The notes: generated by a model not told the origin, from the sequence alone. Shown: positions 1 to 7,889, numbered from the stretch's first letter. The stretch is 52,862 nucleotides of DNA from Collinsella aerofaciens (GCF_005844325.1 NZ_SPFY01000015.1:1-52862); one strand, 5' to 3'. Numbers and translations are program-made.

Positions 1-55
1 CGCGATTGGCGAAAATGCGTTGGTGGAAATGGTGAAAATTATATTGACGCTAACA
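1..55. mobile_element. End of an IS21-like insertion sequence (partial)
   Basis: Read on the minus strand from 55, the sequence begins TGTTAGCG and continues AT-rich with repeated CACC/CGCC-type blocks. The right end of the window shows the same TGTTAGCG start in the opposite orientation. Ends of 5'-TG type with such internal repeats are typical of IS21-family elements. The IS110 transposase frame stops exactly at this boundary, so this is an insertion junction. The element's own genes lie outside the window, so the family call is inference. Confidence 0.5.
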
Positions 56-443
56 CGAGGTCCCTGAGCCCCTCGATCTCGGGGGACGGCACCCATACCG
101 GGGAGATATCGTGCGACAGTATCGCCTTGGCCATCCTGGCCGCGTCGTTGCGGTCGTTCTTGGACGAGAGGTCTGCCGCCGACCTCGGGACCCTGGAGAC
201 GGCCGCGACGACGCAGTCGACGCCGAGCCCGGAGAGCTCCCTCTGCGGGGCGAAGCCGAGGTAGCCGCTCTCGTAGGCGGCGAGCGACGGGCCGGGGAAG
301 CCCGACATCCACTCCGCGACCTCGCCCCAGGGGTTGCCGCGGAACCTCCTCGTCACGGCCTCGCCCGTCTCCGCGTCGAGCGCGCAGACGGTGGTGGACC
401 TGAGGTGTACGTCCATTCCGAAGGCGGTAGAATATCTAGGCAC
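56..443 (-). pseudogene. IS110-family transposase, N-terminal fragment
   Basis: About 129 residues of an IS110-type DEDD transposase. It has the first catalytic Asp in GMDVH, a Glu in YESGY and the Asp pair in SKNDRNDA, which together make the RuvC-like half of the family. It starts at a GTG preceded by GGGAGG. The frame breaks after LRDLVLA, where the TGTTAGCG end of another element begins. The rest of the roughly 350-400-residue protein, including the C-terminal Ser domain, is missing, so the copy is inactive. A matching C-terminal fragment lies at the other edge of the window, but the two do not overlap and about 150 residues are absent from both. Confidence 0.9.
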
Positions 444-614
444 GGGAGCCTCCCAACCTCGTTGCGGCGCGGCTGCGCCTCTGGCACTTCAACAACATTG
501 TCGCAGCCCCGACCCGCGGTCACGAGCGGGGGCTCCTGTCGTTTCCGTGCCCCTGGATTGGGTCATAGTGTCTGACTCTGCCATAACATCGGCATTTCTT
601 TGGTTGTCGATGTG
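444..614 (-). other. IS110 5' non-coding end, possible bridge RNA region
   Basis: This is the non-coding stretch upstream of the transposase start. Elements of the IS110 group carry a structured bridge RNA between the left end and the transposase. A stem AGCCCC/GGGGCT with an inner CCGC/GCGG pairing is visible around 505-540. I cannot place the left end of the element or identify the target and donor loops, so the RNA is inferred from family knowledge only. Confidence 0.35.
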
Positions 615-666
615 GTCGTTGGGGACGTTCTTGTTCGACTGGTCGTTTAAGAACGTCCTCAATGAC
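615..666. repeat. GGGGACGTTCTT-type hairpin repeat
   Basis: An imperfect inverted repeat whose arms contain TTGGGGACGTTCTT and AAGAACGTCCTCAA. The same unit recurs at 3850-4003 and 39522-39662. The size and intergenic spread fit REP-like sequences. Confidence 0.65.
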
Positions 667-686
667 TACCTTGCATCAATCTAATA

Positions 687-753
687 AGTTGCGGTGAGAT
701 AGTTCTTGAATTGGCCTTTTTTGAGGCTAAACAGGAACTATCTCACCGCAACT
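687..753. repeat. TTGCGGTG-type hairpin repeat, copy A1
   Basis: Perfect 19-bp arms (687-705 and 735-753) starting AGTTGCGGTGAGATAG enclose a loop with a smaller GCCT/AGGC hairpin. Copies of the same design lie at 6951-7013 and 10222-10290. It sits just past the stop codon of the minus-strand gene at 780. Confidence 0.85.
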
Positions 754-779
754 GCGTTGAGTGTTTTTTGGCAGCTGGT

Positions 780-2561
780 TTACTTGCTCGCGAACAGCCA
801 GATCAGGACGATCACGAGGATTACGGCGACAATGCAGGCGATGGCTCCGGTGAATTTGACGCGTGAGTCGCGGGTTCGCTTGCGTACGTCGTCTTCGGCG
901 GCCTCGAGTTGGGCAACTTCGCGCTCGGTCTCGGTATACTCGGCCTTGTCGCGTGCCAAGGACCCGGCGAGCGATTCGGTGATCTCGGGATGGTCGTGCA
1001 CCTCGGTCGCCTGCTCGATAATCGACTGCGCATGCGCGGCATCTGCCCGGGCGTTTGCGATGGCCTGCTCTTGCTCGCGGCGTGCCTTGTCCTGTGTGGC
1101 GATCTTTTCGCGCAGCTCGCGCTGGCGCGTCGCGGCGGCAGTTTTTGCGGACTGCAACTCGTCGCGCGCGGCATCTGCCTCAGCCGTTACGGCCTGGTGC
1201 GCTCGTTTAGCGTCAGCGATGGGGGCCTGTGCCTGCTCGACGGCCTGCTCGGCGGCGGCGAGTGAATGCTCAAGATCGGCGGTCACGCGCGGAATATCTT
1301 CCTCGGCCTTGCGGAGGGTGTCGGCAGCGTCGGAGATTTGCATAGACAACTCGCTGGTGCGCACGGTGTAATTGGCGGGATTTGCCGAAGGGTTGCGCTG
1401 CAGCTCGGCATACTCGCGACGCAAGGTCTCGAGCTGCGCGCGCGTAGCATCGGCAGTTTGTCGTGCGGCGGCGACACCGGCATCGCGCTCAGCCTTCACT
1501 TTGTCGCGGATGCGCTTGGAATCCTCAAGGCGACGAACGAGGCGGTTGCCGGTCTCGCGCGAGCTCGCCTCGCGGGCTTCCACGGCGTCGAGTGCAGCCT
1601 TCAGGCGGAGCTCGGTCGCATCATCTTCTGCCTTCATTTGCTCGAGCTGGCCCTTGAGCTCAGTCGCTTTGGCGGCACGGGCATCACGGTTAATTTCAGC
1701 TGCCGCAGCGGTCTTTTGTGCCGCGGCAATCGCCTGGCGTTGATCGGCGATGATCTGATCGTAGCGGTCTGCGATGTCCTGGCGCGTCTCGAGCTCCTCT
1801 GCCTGGTCGGCGATGCGCTGCTCAAGCTCGGCTAAATGGGCGCGGGCATCGGCGAGTGCCTTCTTGGCGGCGTTCATCTCGCGCATGGCCGACGCGCCCT
1901 GGGCGATAAAAGTGCCCACGGCGTTAGCGGTGTTTGAGACGGCGCTCCCCAGGTCGCGGCTCGTGGCGGGAGCATGCGAGGTGGTTGGGTGTGCGGCCTT
2001 GGCGGCATTCGCATCGGCAGTCTGCGGCGCGGCGATATTGCCGGTGCCGCCTTCGATCACGGAAAAGCCCGCTGCGTGCGGGTCGACCGCGTCGGCGCCG
2101 ATCGTGGGGTGCTCGAGTTGCAGGAACGAGGGCATGGTGCTGCCCTGGTCGGCAACCGGGGTCTCGCCGGGCACAAACGTCGAGGCGGCCTCGGCTGCTT
2201 CCTCTTCCTCGGCGTCGATATCGGCATCGGCGACAGCGTCCTTCATCGCTTTGACGGCATCCATCATGGAGTCCATGACGGCGTCGAGCTCTTCTTCCGA
2301 AGACACCTCGATGGGGCCTGCTACTTGCGGAGCGTTCTCGGCCTTGGGCTCAGTATCGCTCGGGTTCGGCTGCTCTAGCTGCTCTTCTTTGTCTTGCTCT
2401 GCGGCGACATTTGCGTCTGCGGCCTCGCCTGCGGCGGCAGGAGCCTCCTCGACGGCGGCATCAATGCTGCCATCGCTGCTGGTAGAAGTATCGCAGTCGT
2501 CAATGGTGTCTGCGGAATCATCAATATGCTGTTGAGTCTGGGGGTCCAGCTCGTCTGTCAT
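780..2561 (-). CDS. Coiled-coil protein with C-terminal membrane anchor, function unknown
   Basis: A 593-residue protein that I do not recognise. Residues 1-200 are acidic, Ala/Glu/Asp-rich and probably disordered. Roughly 215-560 is a long Ala/Glu/Arg/Gln-rich coiled coil. The last 25 residues hold one hydrophobic segment (TGAIACIVAVILVIVLIWLF) ending in ASK, so it looks tail-anchored with the coiled coil in the cytoplasm. No signal peptide is visible. An AGGAG lies 9 nt before the ATG at 2561; an in-frame ATG two codons upstream (2567) sits too close to it. The gene is monocistronic. The architecture suggests a scaffold or envelope-linked structural protein, but this is a guess. A smaller protein of the same design is encoded at 48906. 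Confidence 0.8.
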   Translation of the reverse strand: MTDELDPQTQQHIDDSADTIDDCDTSTSSDGSIDAAVEEAPAAAGEAADANVAAEQDKEEQLEQPNPSDTEPKAENAPQVAGPIEVSSEEELDAVMDSMMDAVKAMKDAVADADIDAEEEEAAEAASTFVPGETPVADQGSTMPSFLQLEHPTIGADAVDPHAAGFSVIEGGTGNIAAPQTADANAAKAAHPTTSHAPATSRDLGSAVSNTANAVGTFIAQGASAMREMNAAKKALADARAHLAELEQRIADQAEELETRQDIADRYDQIIADQRQAIAAAQKTAAAAEINRDARAAKATELKGQLEQMKAEDDATELRLKAALDAVEAREASSRETGNRLVRRLEDSKRIRDKVKAERDAGVAAARQTADATRAQLETLRREYAELQRNPSANPANYTVRTSELSMQISDAADTLRKAEEDIPRVTADLEHSLAAAEQAVEQAQAPIADAKRAHQAVTAEADAARDELQSAKTAAATRQRELREKIATQDKARREQEQAIANARADAAHAQSIIEQATEVHDHPEITESLAGSLARDKAEYTETEREVAQLEAAEDDVRKRTRDSRVKFTGAIACIVAVILVIVLIWLFASK

Positions 2562-2857
2562 AGGCATGTGCTCCTCATCGTTGTTTGTCACCCTATGATA
2601 AAGTCTCGCGCCGACATCCCGCGCCCCGCAGCAAAGTTTCAAAACGTGTTCGATGACTCGTCGCGTTAACAAAAACTCGGCCGCTCTATCCAATTTTTAC
2701 TTGACATTCCCTTCGCCGAAAGACGTTGCGCCGTTCGCCCGCCATGGGCTTTATTTTTCACTTGAAGAAGCTAAAGTTGCATTTCAGCTTTTGGCGCGTT
2801 TATTTTGGATGCGCGCAGTCGGCGGGCGTGCCCGTCGCGATTTTGAAAGGACTTCGT

Positions 2858-3658
2858 ATGGGACTTTTCACTGGTAAGACCGTGATCGTCACCGGCGGCG
2901 GCAAGGCCACGCTCAAGGACGGCTCCGCTGGCTCCATCGGCTACGGCATCGATATCGCTTTTGCCAAGGAGGGCGCGAACCTCGTCATCACCGGCCGCAA
3001 CGTCGCCAAGCTCGAGGCCGCCAAGGAGTCTCTCGAGGCTGAGTACGGCGTCAAGGTTCTGCCTGTTCAGGCCGATGTTTCTGCCGGTCAGGACAACGAG
3101 GCCGTCGTACAGAACGTTATCGACAAGGCGATTGAGGAGTTCGGCCGCATCGACGCCGTCGTCAACAACGCCCAGGCCAGCGCCTCGGGCGTGACCATCG
3201 CCGACCACACTATGGACCAGTTTAACCTGGCCATTTACTCTGGCCTGTATGCCACCTACCTGTACATGCAGAAGGCCTATCCGCACCTGAAGGAGACCAA
3301 GGGCTCCGTGGTCAACTTTGCTTCGGGCGCCGGCCTGTTTGGCAACTACGGCCAGTGCAGCTACGCCGCCGCCAAGGAAGGCATCCGCGGCTTGACCCGC
3401 GTCGCCGCCAACGAGTGGGGCAAGGACGGCATCAACGTCAACATCGTGTGCCCGCTTGCCTGGACTGCTGCGCTCGAGAACTTCCAGGATGCCTATCCCG
3501 AGGCGTTCAAGGCCAACGTTCACATGCCGCCGGCGGGCCACTACGGCGACGTCGAGAAGGAGATCGGCCGCGTGGTCGTTCAGCTTTGCGGCCCCGACTT
3601 TAAGTATATGAACGGCGAGACCGTCACCCTCGAGGGTGGCATGGGCCAGCGTCCGTAG
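2858..3658 (+). CDS. Short-chain dehydrogenase, candidate 12alpha-hydroxysteroid dehydrogenase
   Basis: A 266-residue classical SDR. It has a Gly-rich nucleotide site (GGG at 13-15 and GSIGYG at 25-30), NNAQ at 103-106, Ser156, and the Tyr169-x3-Lys173 pair. From memory, long blocks (NNAQASASG, YSGLYAT, NFASGAGLFGN, YAAAKEGIRGL, LEGGMGQRP) match clostridial 12alpha-hydroxysteroid dehydrogenases, which oxidise the 12-OH of bile acids with NAD(P). The Gly-rich loop carries about eight extra residues (KATLKDGSAG region). The usual tetrad Asn is replaced by Ser within YSGLY, which I believe is shared by that subfamily. The start at 2858 is chosen for GAAAGGA 6 nt upstream. The gene stands alone, and no other bile-acid gene is near. 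It could instead act on another alcohol or ketone. Confidence 0.65.
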   Translation: MGLFTGKTVIVTGGGKATLKDGSAGSIGYGIDIAFAKEGANLVITGRNVAKLEAAKESLEAEYGVKVLPVQADVSAGQDNEAVVQNVIDKAIEEFGRIDAVVNNAQASASGVTIADHTMDQFNLAIYSGLYATYLYMQKAYPHLKETKGSVVNFASGAGLFGNYGQCSYAAAKEGIRGLTRVAANEWGKDGINVNIVCPLAWTAALENFQDAYPEAFKANVHMPPAGHYGDVEKEIGRVVVQLCGPDFKYMNGETVTLEGGMGQRP

Positions 3659-3660
3659 GG

Positions 3661-3772
3661 GTTACGCGGTTTTACCAAACCGCGTAACGGCTCGACGCTG
3701 CGCGGTCACCAGAGCGACAACTTGTCATTCAAAGAGGGCGGCATGACCAGAAGGTCTATGCCGCCCTCTTTT
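3661..3772 (+). terminator. Hairpin plus strong intrinsic terminator after the SDR gene
   Basis: A perfect 12-bp hairpin (GTTACGCGGTTT with a TACC loop) follows the stop at 3661-3688. At 3732-3772 there is a second, GC-rich stem, AAGAGGGCGGCAT paired with ATGCCGCCCTCTT, with an inner GACC/GGTC stem and a closing T run. The second is the likely terminator. Confidence 0.85.
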
Positions 3773-3849
3773 CATGCCAATTTGTTCGCTCTGGCGACCG
3801 CTCGCTGACGTTGCCAGGGCATCGGCGTTTGCGTTGCTGACGAAAAGTA

Positions 3850-4003
3850 GTCGTTGGGGACGTTCTTAAATGACTAGTCGAAGGGGACAGTCTTGTCGGC
3901 ACTTGGGGACGGTCCCTAAGTGCCGGCAGATTGGGACACTCCTTTGCAAGATGGCGCTGAAGGCTGTCCCCAACAACTAGTCGTTTAAGAACGTCCCCAA
4001 CGG
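3850..4003. repeat. Nested palindromic repeat cluster
   Basis: Three inverted repeats are nested. Outer arms at 3852-3880 and 3974-4002 match at 27 of 29 positions (core CGTTGGGGACGTTCTTAAA). A middle pair is GGGGACAG/CTGTCCCC. Innermost is the hairpin GGCACTTGGGGA/TCCCTAAGTGCC at about 3896-3928. It fills most of the space between the SDR terminator and the tgt promoter. Related units occur at 615, 16959, 39522 and 52209. Confidence 0.8.
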
Positions 4004-4058
4004 CTAGTTGTTTAATGCGCCAGTTTCTGTCGAGTCGGTGCTCCTTGCGGGTTGCCCG

Positions 4059-4064
4059 TATAAT
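4059..4064 (+). promoter_or_regulatory. Likely -10 box of the tgt promoter
   Basis: A perfect TATAAT lies 38 nt before the tgt start. No good -35 box is visible at 16-18 nt. The repeat cluster ends about 55 nt upstream. Confidence 0.5.
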
Positions 4065-4101
4065 GGTTTGCGTATGAGCCGCAACCAAGGAGTTCCAGTT
4101 T

Positions 4102-5241
4102 ATGGACCAGAACCTTTTTAAATTCGACCTGATCGCCGAGGACCCGACGACGCACGCGCGTGCCGGCGTGCTGCACACCCCGCATGGCGACATCGAGACG
4201 CCGATCTTTATGCCCGTGGGCACCAAGGCAAACGTCAAGGGCATCCCCACCGAGACCGTCAAGCAGCTCGGTGCGCAGATCGTGCTCGCCAACACCTACC
4301 ACCTGTCCATGCGTCCCGGCGAGGACACCATCGCTGAGCTGGGCGGACTGCACAAATTTATGAACTGGCATGGCCCCATTCTTACCGACTCGGGCGGCTT
4401 CCAGGTGTTCAGCCACAACGACGCCGTCAAGCTCACCGACGAGGGCGTACGCTTTATCGTCAACGACTACGACGGTCGCCACGTGTTCTGGACGCCCGAG
4501 GACAACATGGAAATCGCCATGAAGCTCGGCTCCGACATCTGCATGCAGCTGGACCAGTGCCCGGGCTATCCCGCCACGCGCGCCTACGTTGAGCGCGCCG
4601 TTGAGCTGTCGAGTATGTGGGCCGAGCGCTGCTACAAGGCTCACACCCGCGATGACCAGGCACTTTTCGGCATCGTTCAGGGTGGCATGCATCTGGACTT
4701 GCGCCTGCGCTCGCTGCGCCATCTGGAGGAGTGCGGTGACTTCCCCGGCTACGGCATCGGCGGCTACTCGGTGGGCGAGGACCACGAGACCATGTTCGAG
4801 ACCCTGGCGCCGCTGGCTTCCGAGTACATGCCCAAGCACAAGCCGCGCTACCTGATGGGCGTCGGCAACCCCACCACCCTCGTGCGCGGTGTGGGCGTGG
4901 GCATCGACATGTTCGACTGCGTGCTGCCGACGCGCACCGGCCGCATGGGCACGGCGTTCTCCAGCGAGGGTCGCCTTAACTTCCGCAACGCGCGTTTTGC
5001 GCACGACGACGGTCCCATCGATCCCACCTGCACCTGCCCGGTGTGCACGGGCGGCTACAGCCGCGCGCTCATCCGTCACATGGTCACGCAGAAGGAGATG
5101 CTCGGCGGTATTCTGCTGTCGATGCACAACATCTACTACCTGCTCAACCTTATGCAGCGTGCCCGTCAGGCCATTATCGAGGGCCGCTACGGTGCGTTCG
5201 TGAGCGACTGGATGAACAGCCCCGCGGCGGTGGATTACTAA
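4102..5241 (+). CDS. tgt: tRNA-guanine transglycosylase
   Basis: A 379-residue bacterial TGT. It exchanges G34 of tRNAs Asp, Asn, His and Tyr for preQ1 on the way to queuosine. DSGGFQVF at 96-103 carries the first active-site Asp. The nucleophile Asp272 lies in DMFDCVLPTR. The zinc site is Cys310, Cys312, Cys315 and His342. Length is normal for the family. AAGGAG stands 8 nt before the ATG. No queuosine synthesis genes are adjacent, so the base may be salvaged or made elsewhere. The gene appears monocistronic, with a hairpin after it. Confidence 0.97.
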   Translation: MDQNLFKFDLIAEDPTTHARAGVLHTPHGDIETPIFMPVGTKANVKGIPTETVKQLGAQIVLANTYHLSMRPGEDTIAELGGLHKFMNWHGPILTDSGGFQVFSHNDAVKLTDEGVRFIVNDYDGRHVFWTPEDNMEIAMKLGSDICMQLDQCPGYPATRAYVERAVELSSMWAERCYKAHTRDDQALFGIVQGGMHLDLRLRSLRHLEECGDFPGYGIGGYSVGEDHETMFETLAPLASEYMPKHKPRYLMGVGNPTTLVRGVGVGIDMFDCVLPTRTGRMGTAFSSEGRLNFRNARFAHDDGPIDPTCTCPVCTGGYSRALIRHMVTQKEMLGGILLSMHNIYYLLNLMQRARQAIIEGRYGAFVSDWMNSPAAVDY

Positions 5242-5390
5242 GGACGGCGCGGACGCTTGCGGAGCGCGGGCAACGGCAAAGGCCAAGCGGCGATCGGTCG
5301 TCGCGTTCGCTAACATGGTCTGCAAGACCGCTGACCGATGTCTTGCAAGCGCTTGATGCATCGTGGGTACCATACCGAATGGTTGATGTT

Positions 5391-5437
5391 CGGGCGGGTG
5401 TTTGACGCATGGCGTCGACCCCGCCCGTTTCTGTTTT
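5391..5437 (+). terminator. Hairpin terminator between tgt and the LOG gene
   Basis: CGGGCGGG pairs with CCCGCCCG around an inner GACGC/GCGTC stem, followed by TTTCTGTTTTC. Another hairpin (GCAAGAC/GTCTTGC) lies upstream at 5321-5347. Confidence 0.65.
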
Positions 5438-5451
5438 CGATAGGAGTACCC

Positions 5452-6210
5452 ATGATTAAGAATGGGAACGTCGAGGGCGAGCCCGCCTACGACGAGACGT
5501 ACCGCCGCGGCCCCGTGGTCATGCGCGGCCCCATGATTCCTAAGGACAACACCTACGCCAATCTGCTGGCGCCCGAGGACTCGACCGACTGGCTGCATGC
5601 CGATCCCTGGCGCGTGCTGCGCATTCAGGCCGAGTTTGTCGATGGCTTCGGCGCGCTTGCCGAGCTCGGGCCCGCGGTGACCATCTTCGGTAGTGCCCGC
5701 ACGCCCAAGACCGATCCGCTCTACAAGGCGGCGCGCACGGTCGGCCGCAAAATCGCCCAGCGCGGCGTCGCGGTTATCACCGGCGGCGGCCCTGGCATCA
5801 TGGAGGCGGCCAACAGGGGAGCGGCGAGCGCCAACGGCAAGTCGGTCGGTTTGGGTATCGAACTACCGCACGAGCAGGGGCTCAACAAATACGTGAACCT
5901 GGGTATGGACTTCCGCTACTTCTTTGTGCGCAAGACCATGTTCGTCAAATACAGCTCGGGCGCCATCGTGTTTCCCGGAGGTTTTGGTACGCTCGACGAG
6001 ATGTTCGAGGTGCTCACGCTGGTGCAGACGCACAAGGTCAAGCGCATGCCGCTCGTGCTGGTAGGCAGCGAGTACTGGCAGGGCCTGTTCGACTGGCTCA
6101 ACGGCCCGGTGATGGATGCCGGTATGATCAGCCCGCTCGATCCCGAGCTCGTACACATCACCGACGACCTCAACGAAGCCGTCGACATTGCCCTGAGTGG
6201 GCTGATGTAG
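5452..6210 (+). CDS. LOG-family protein (TIGR00730-type Rossmann fold)
   Basis: A 252-residue protein of the lysine-decarboxylase-like LOG family. Characterised members release free base from nucleoside 5'-monophosphates (cytokinin riboside 5'-phosphate phosphoribohydrolase). The two family motifs are clear: GGGPGIMEA at 111-119 and PGGFGTLDE at 175-183, the latter with the catalytic Glu. The N-terminal 60 residues are longer than in minimal LOG proteins. The start is set by AGGAG 5 nt before the ATG. In a gut actinobacterium the real substrate is probably a purine nucleotide, not a plant hormone; this is inference. Confidence 0.85.
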   Translation: MIKNGNVEGEPAYDETYRRGPVVMRGPMIPKDNTYANLLAPEDSTDWLHADPWRVLRIQAEFVDGFGALAELGPAVTIFGSARTPKTDPLYKAARTVGRKIAQRGVAVITGGGPGIMEAANRGAASANGKSVGLGIELPHEQGLNKYVNLGMDFRYFFVRKTMFVKYSSGAIVFPGGFGTLDEMFEVLTLVQTHKVKRMPLVLVGSEYWQGLFDWLNGPVMDAGMISPLDPELVHITDDLNEAVDIALSGLM

Positions 6211-6241
6211 GGCAATCGTGCCCACCGCGATATGAATATAT

Positions 6242-6259
6242 ATAGCAATCTGATGCTAT
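6242..6259. promoter_or_regulatory. Palindrome upstream of the toxin-antitoxin pair
   Basis: ATAGCA-N6-TGCTAT, a perfect 6-bp inverted repeat 66 nt before the antitoxin start, with a TATACT box at 6288-6293 between them. RelB/DinJ antitoxins bind palindromes in their own promoters, so this is a candidate operator. Confidence 0.5.
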
Positions 6260-6324
6260 CTAACGTCAGTTTGCCATTTATATTGGGTATACTGATGCAA
6301 AAGACGAGGGCGAGGAGGTCGCGT

Positions 6325-6624
6325 ATGTCTACTGCAACGGTTAAGCCTACGACGGTTCGCATCGAAGAGGGGCTCAAGGAGCAGGCGACTGAGTTCTTGG
6401 ATTCGGTCGGCCTCAGCCTCAATTCCTATCTGAATCTTGCCGTTCGGCAGCTTGTAAATCAGCGAAAGATTCCTTTTGAGATCGTAGGAAGGGCGGAAGT
6501 GCCCAACGAAGCGACGAGGCGTGCCATGGTAATCGCCGAGGCTCATGAGTTGGGGATTTTGCCGGACGATAGCCCGTCATTCAACGACGCTGATGAGCTT
6601 ATGTCGTTCCTCGATGAGGACTAG
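6325..6624 (+). CDS. RelB/DinJ-family antitoxin
   Basis: A 99-residue antitoxin. Residues 5-45 form a ribbon-helix-helix (TVRIEEGLKEQATEFLDSVG, LNSYLNLAVRQLV), and the acidic C-terminal half would wrap the toxin. It should bind DNA and autorepress through the palindrome at 6242. The start at 6325 follows GAGGAGG. The toxin gene begins 2 nt after its stop, so the two are translationally coupled. DinJ paired with YafQ is the usual combination, and the next gene fits. Confidence 0.9.
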   Translation: MSTATVKPTTVRIEEGLKEQATEFLDSVGLSLNSYLNLAVRQLVNQRKIPFEIVGRAEVPNEATRRAMVIAEAHELGILPDDSPSFNDADELMSFLDED

Positions 6625-6626
6625 CG

Positions 6627-6935
6627 ATGTTTGAGATTAAAGTCGAGGCTCAGTTTAAGGCGGATTACAAACGGACGATGCGCATCCATCCGCAGCTAAA
6701 GAGTGAGTTTAAAGCGGCGGTTGCAGAGCTTGTGGCCCATGGGTCGCTTCCAGCGGAGTACGGCGCCCACGAGCTCTCAAACCCGGGCGGAAACTACAAC
6801 GGCCACATCGATTTCCACCTATCCGATGGCTTGGTCGATGTGGTCGTTCTTTATCTTCCCCATAAGACTAACCCAGTGATTAGGCTGGTGAGAATGGGCA
6901 CTCATCAGGAGCTGTTTCAGGGCCCGCTGGGCTGA
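6627..6935 (+). CDS. YafQ/RelE-superfamily mRNA interferase toxin
   Basis: A 102-residue toxin of the type II YafQ group, which cleaves mRNA on the ribosome. It has a basic N-terminal half (FKADYKRTMRIHP), His residues at GHIDFH, the acidic and Tyr core LVDVVVLYLP, and the C-terminal GTHQELF motif with the catalytic His of YafQ. The reading frame is intact. GAGGA at the end of the antitoxin gene serves as its ribosome binding site. The module is a single operon ended by the hairpin repeat at 6951. Confidence 0.88.
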   Translation: MFEIKVEAQFKADYKRTMRIHPQLKSEFKAAVAELVAHGSLPAEYGAHELSNPGGNYNGHIDFHLSDGLVDVVVLYLPHKTNPVIRLVRMGTHQELFQGPLG

Positions 6936-6950
6936 TCGCCGATTTCTAGG

Positions 6951-7013
6951 TTGCGGTGGAATAGGGATTGATTTGCGGCTGATAAGCCAAAAATAGTCCC
7001 TATTCCACCGCAA
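6951..7013. repeat. TTGCGGTG-type hairpin repeat, copy A2
   Basis: Perfect 17-bp arms TTGCGGTGGAATAGGGA (6951-6967) and its complement (6997-7013), with an inner GGCT/AGCC hairpin. It lies between two convergent genes and could terminate both, although it lacks a T run. Confidence 0.85.
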
Positions 7014-7028
7014 GCGGTAAAGGTGCCC

Positions 7029-7889
7029 CTAGTGGATGGGCTGGTAGCGGGGGCAGTAGCTGATGGCGATGGCGTCGACGCCTACATGGGTGGCGATGGT
7101 GCAGCCGATGGGGCCGGTGCCGGCGTCTACATAGTCTTGGCCTGCGAGCGCTTGGCTGACGAGCTCCTGCTCCTCGGCGGCGCCGGTCGTGAGCACGCGC
7201 ACGCTGGAGCCCGGATGCTCAGCCAAAAATGCGAGGCAATCGGCCATGGTGTTGGTAACGATGCGCTTGGCACCGCGGCCCTTTTTTATGGCCTTGATCT
7301 CGCCCGATTTCCACTCCGGCGAAACGGCCAGGCGAATGTTGAGCATTTGCGTGAGCTGGCCGGCGAGCTTGGGCGCACGGCCGTTCTTGACCAGGTTCTC
7401 GAGTGTGCGCGGAATCAGCAGCAGGTGGGCGTCGGGCAGCGTCGCGCGGATCTGAGCCTCGGCCTCGTCCAGGCTGCGGCCGTCCTCGCGCATGGCGAGC
7501 GCGTACTCCACCAGCAGGCCCTCGGCGCCCGAGCCGGTGCGCGAATCGATGCAGCGCACGTCGAGCTCGTGGGTATCGGCCACCTGGCACGCGTTGGCGT
7601 AGCAGGCGGACCACTCGCTGCACAGCGAGATAAAGATGGCGCTGTCGTGGCCGTCGGCGCGCACGCGGTCAAAGAGTGCCTTGAACTCGCCGGCGCTCGG
7701 CTGCGAGGTGTGCGGCAGCTGCTCGGAGCCAGCCATGCGCGCGACGTACTCCTGGGCGGTAATCTGCACCTGGTCGAGCAGGTCCTCGCCCTCGATAATC
7801 ACATGCAGCGGAATCACGTAAATGCCGAGCTCTTGAGCACGGGCGGGGGAGATGTCCGACGTGGAGTCGGTTATGATGGCAAAAGACAT
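7029..7889 (-). CDS. DegV-family fatty-acid-binding protein
   Basis: A 286-residue DegV protein, the first of two in the window. These proteins bind a fatty acid; in Firmicutes the FakB members present it to the kinase FakA. The N-terminal IITDSTSD, the conserved TSQPS loop, the GLLVEYA segment and the C-terminal GTHVG-like block (CTIATHVGVDAIAISY) are all visible. The start at 7889 follows AAAGG; upstream in-frame codons lack a ribosome site. It diverges from the HAD gene across a short palindrome. No fakA is in the window. Confidence 0.9.
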   Translation of the reverse strand: MSFAIITDSTSDISPARAQELGIYVIPLHVIIEGEDLLDQVQITAQEYVARMAGSEQLPHTSQPSAGEFKALFDRVRADGHDSAIFISLCSEWSACYANACQVADTHELDVRCIDSRTGSGAEGLLVEYALAMREDGRSLDEAEAQIRATLPDAHLLLIPRTLENLVKNGRAPKLAGQLTQMLNIRLAVSPEWKSGEIKAIKKGRGAKRIVTNTMADCLAFLAEHPGSSVRVLTTGAAEEQELVSQALAGQDYVDAGTGPIGCTIATHVGVDAIAISYCPRYQPIH

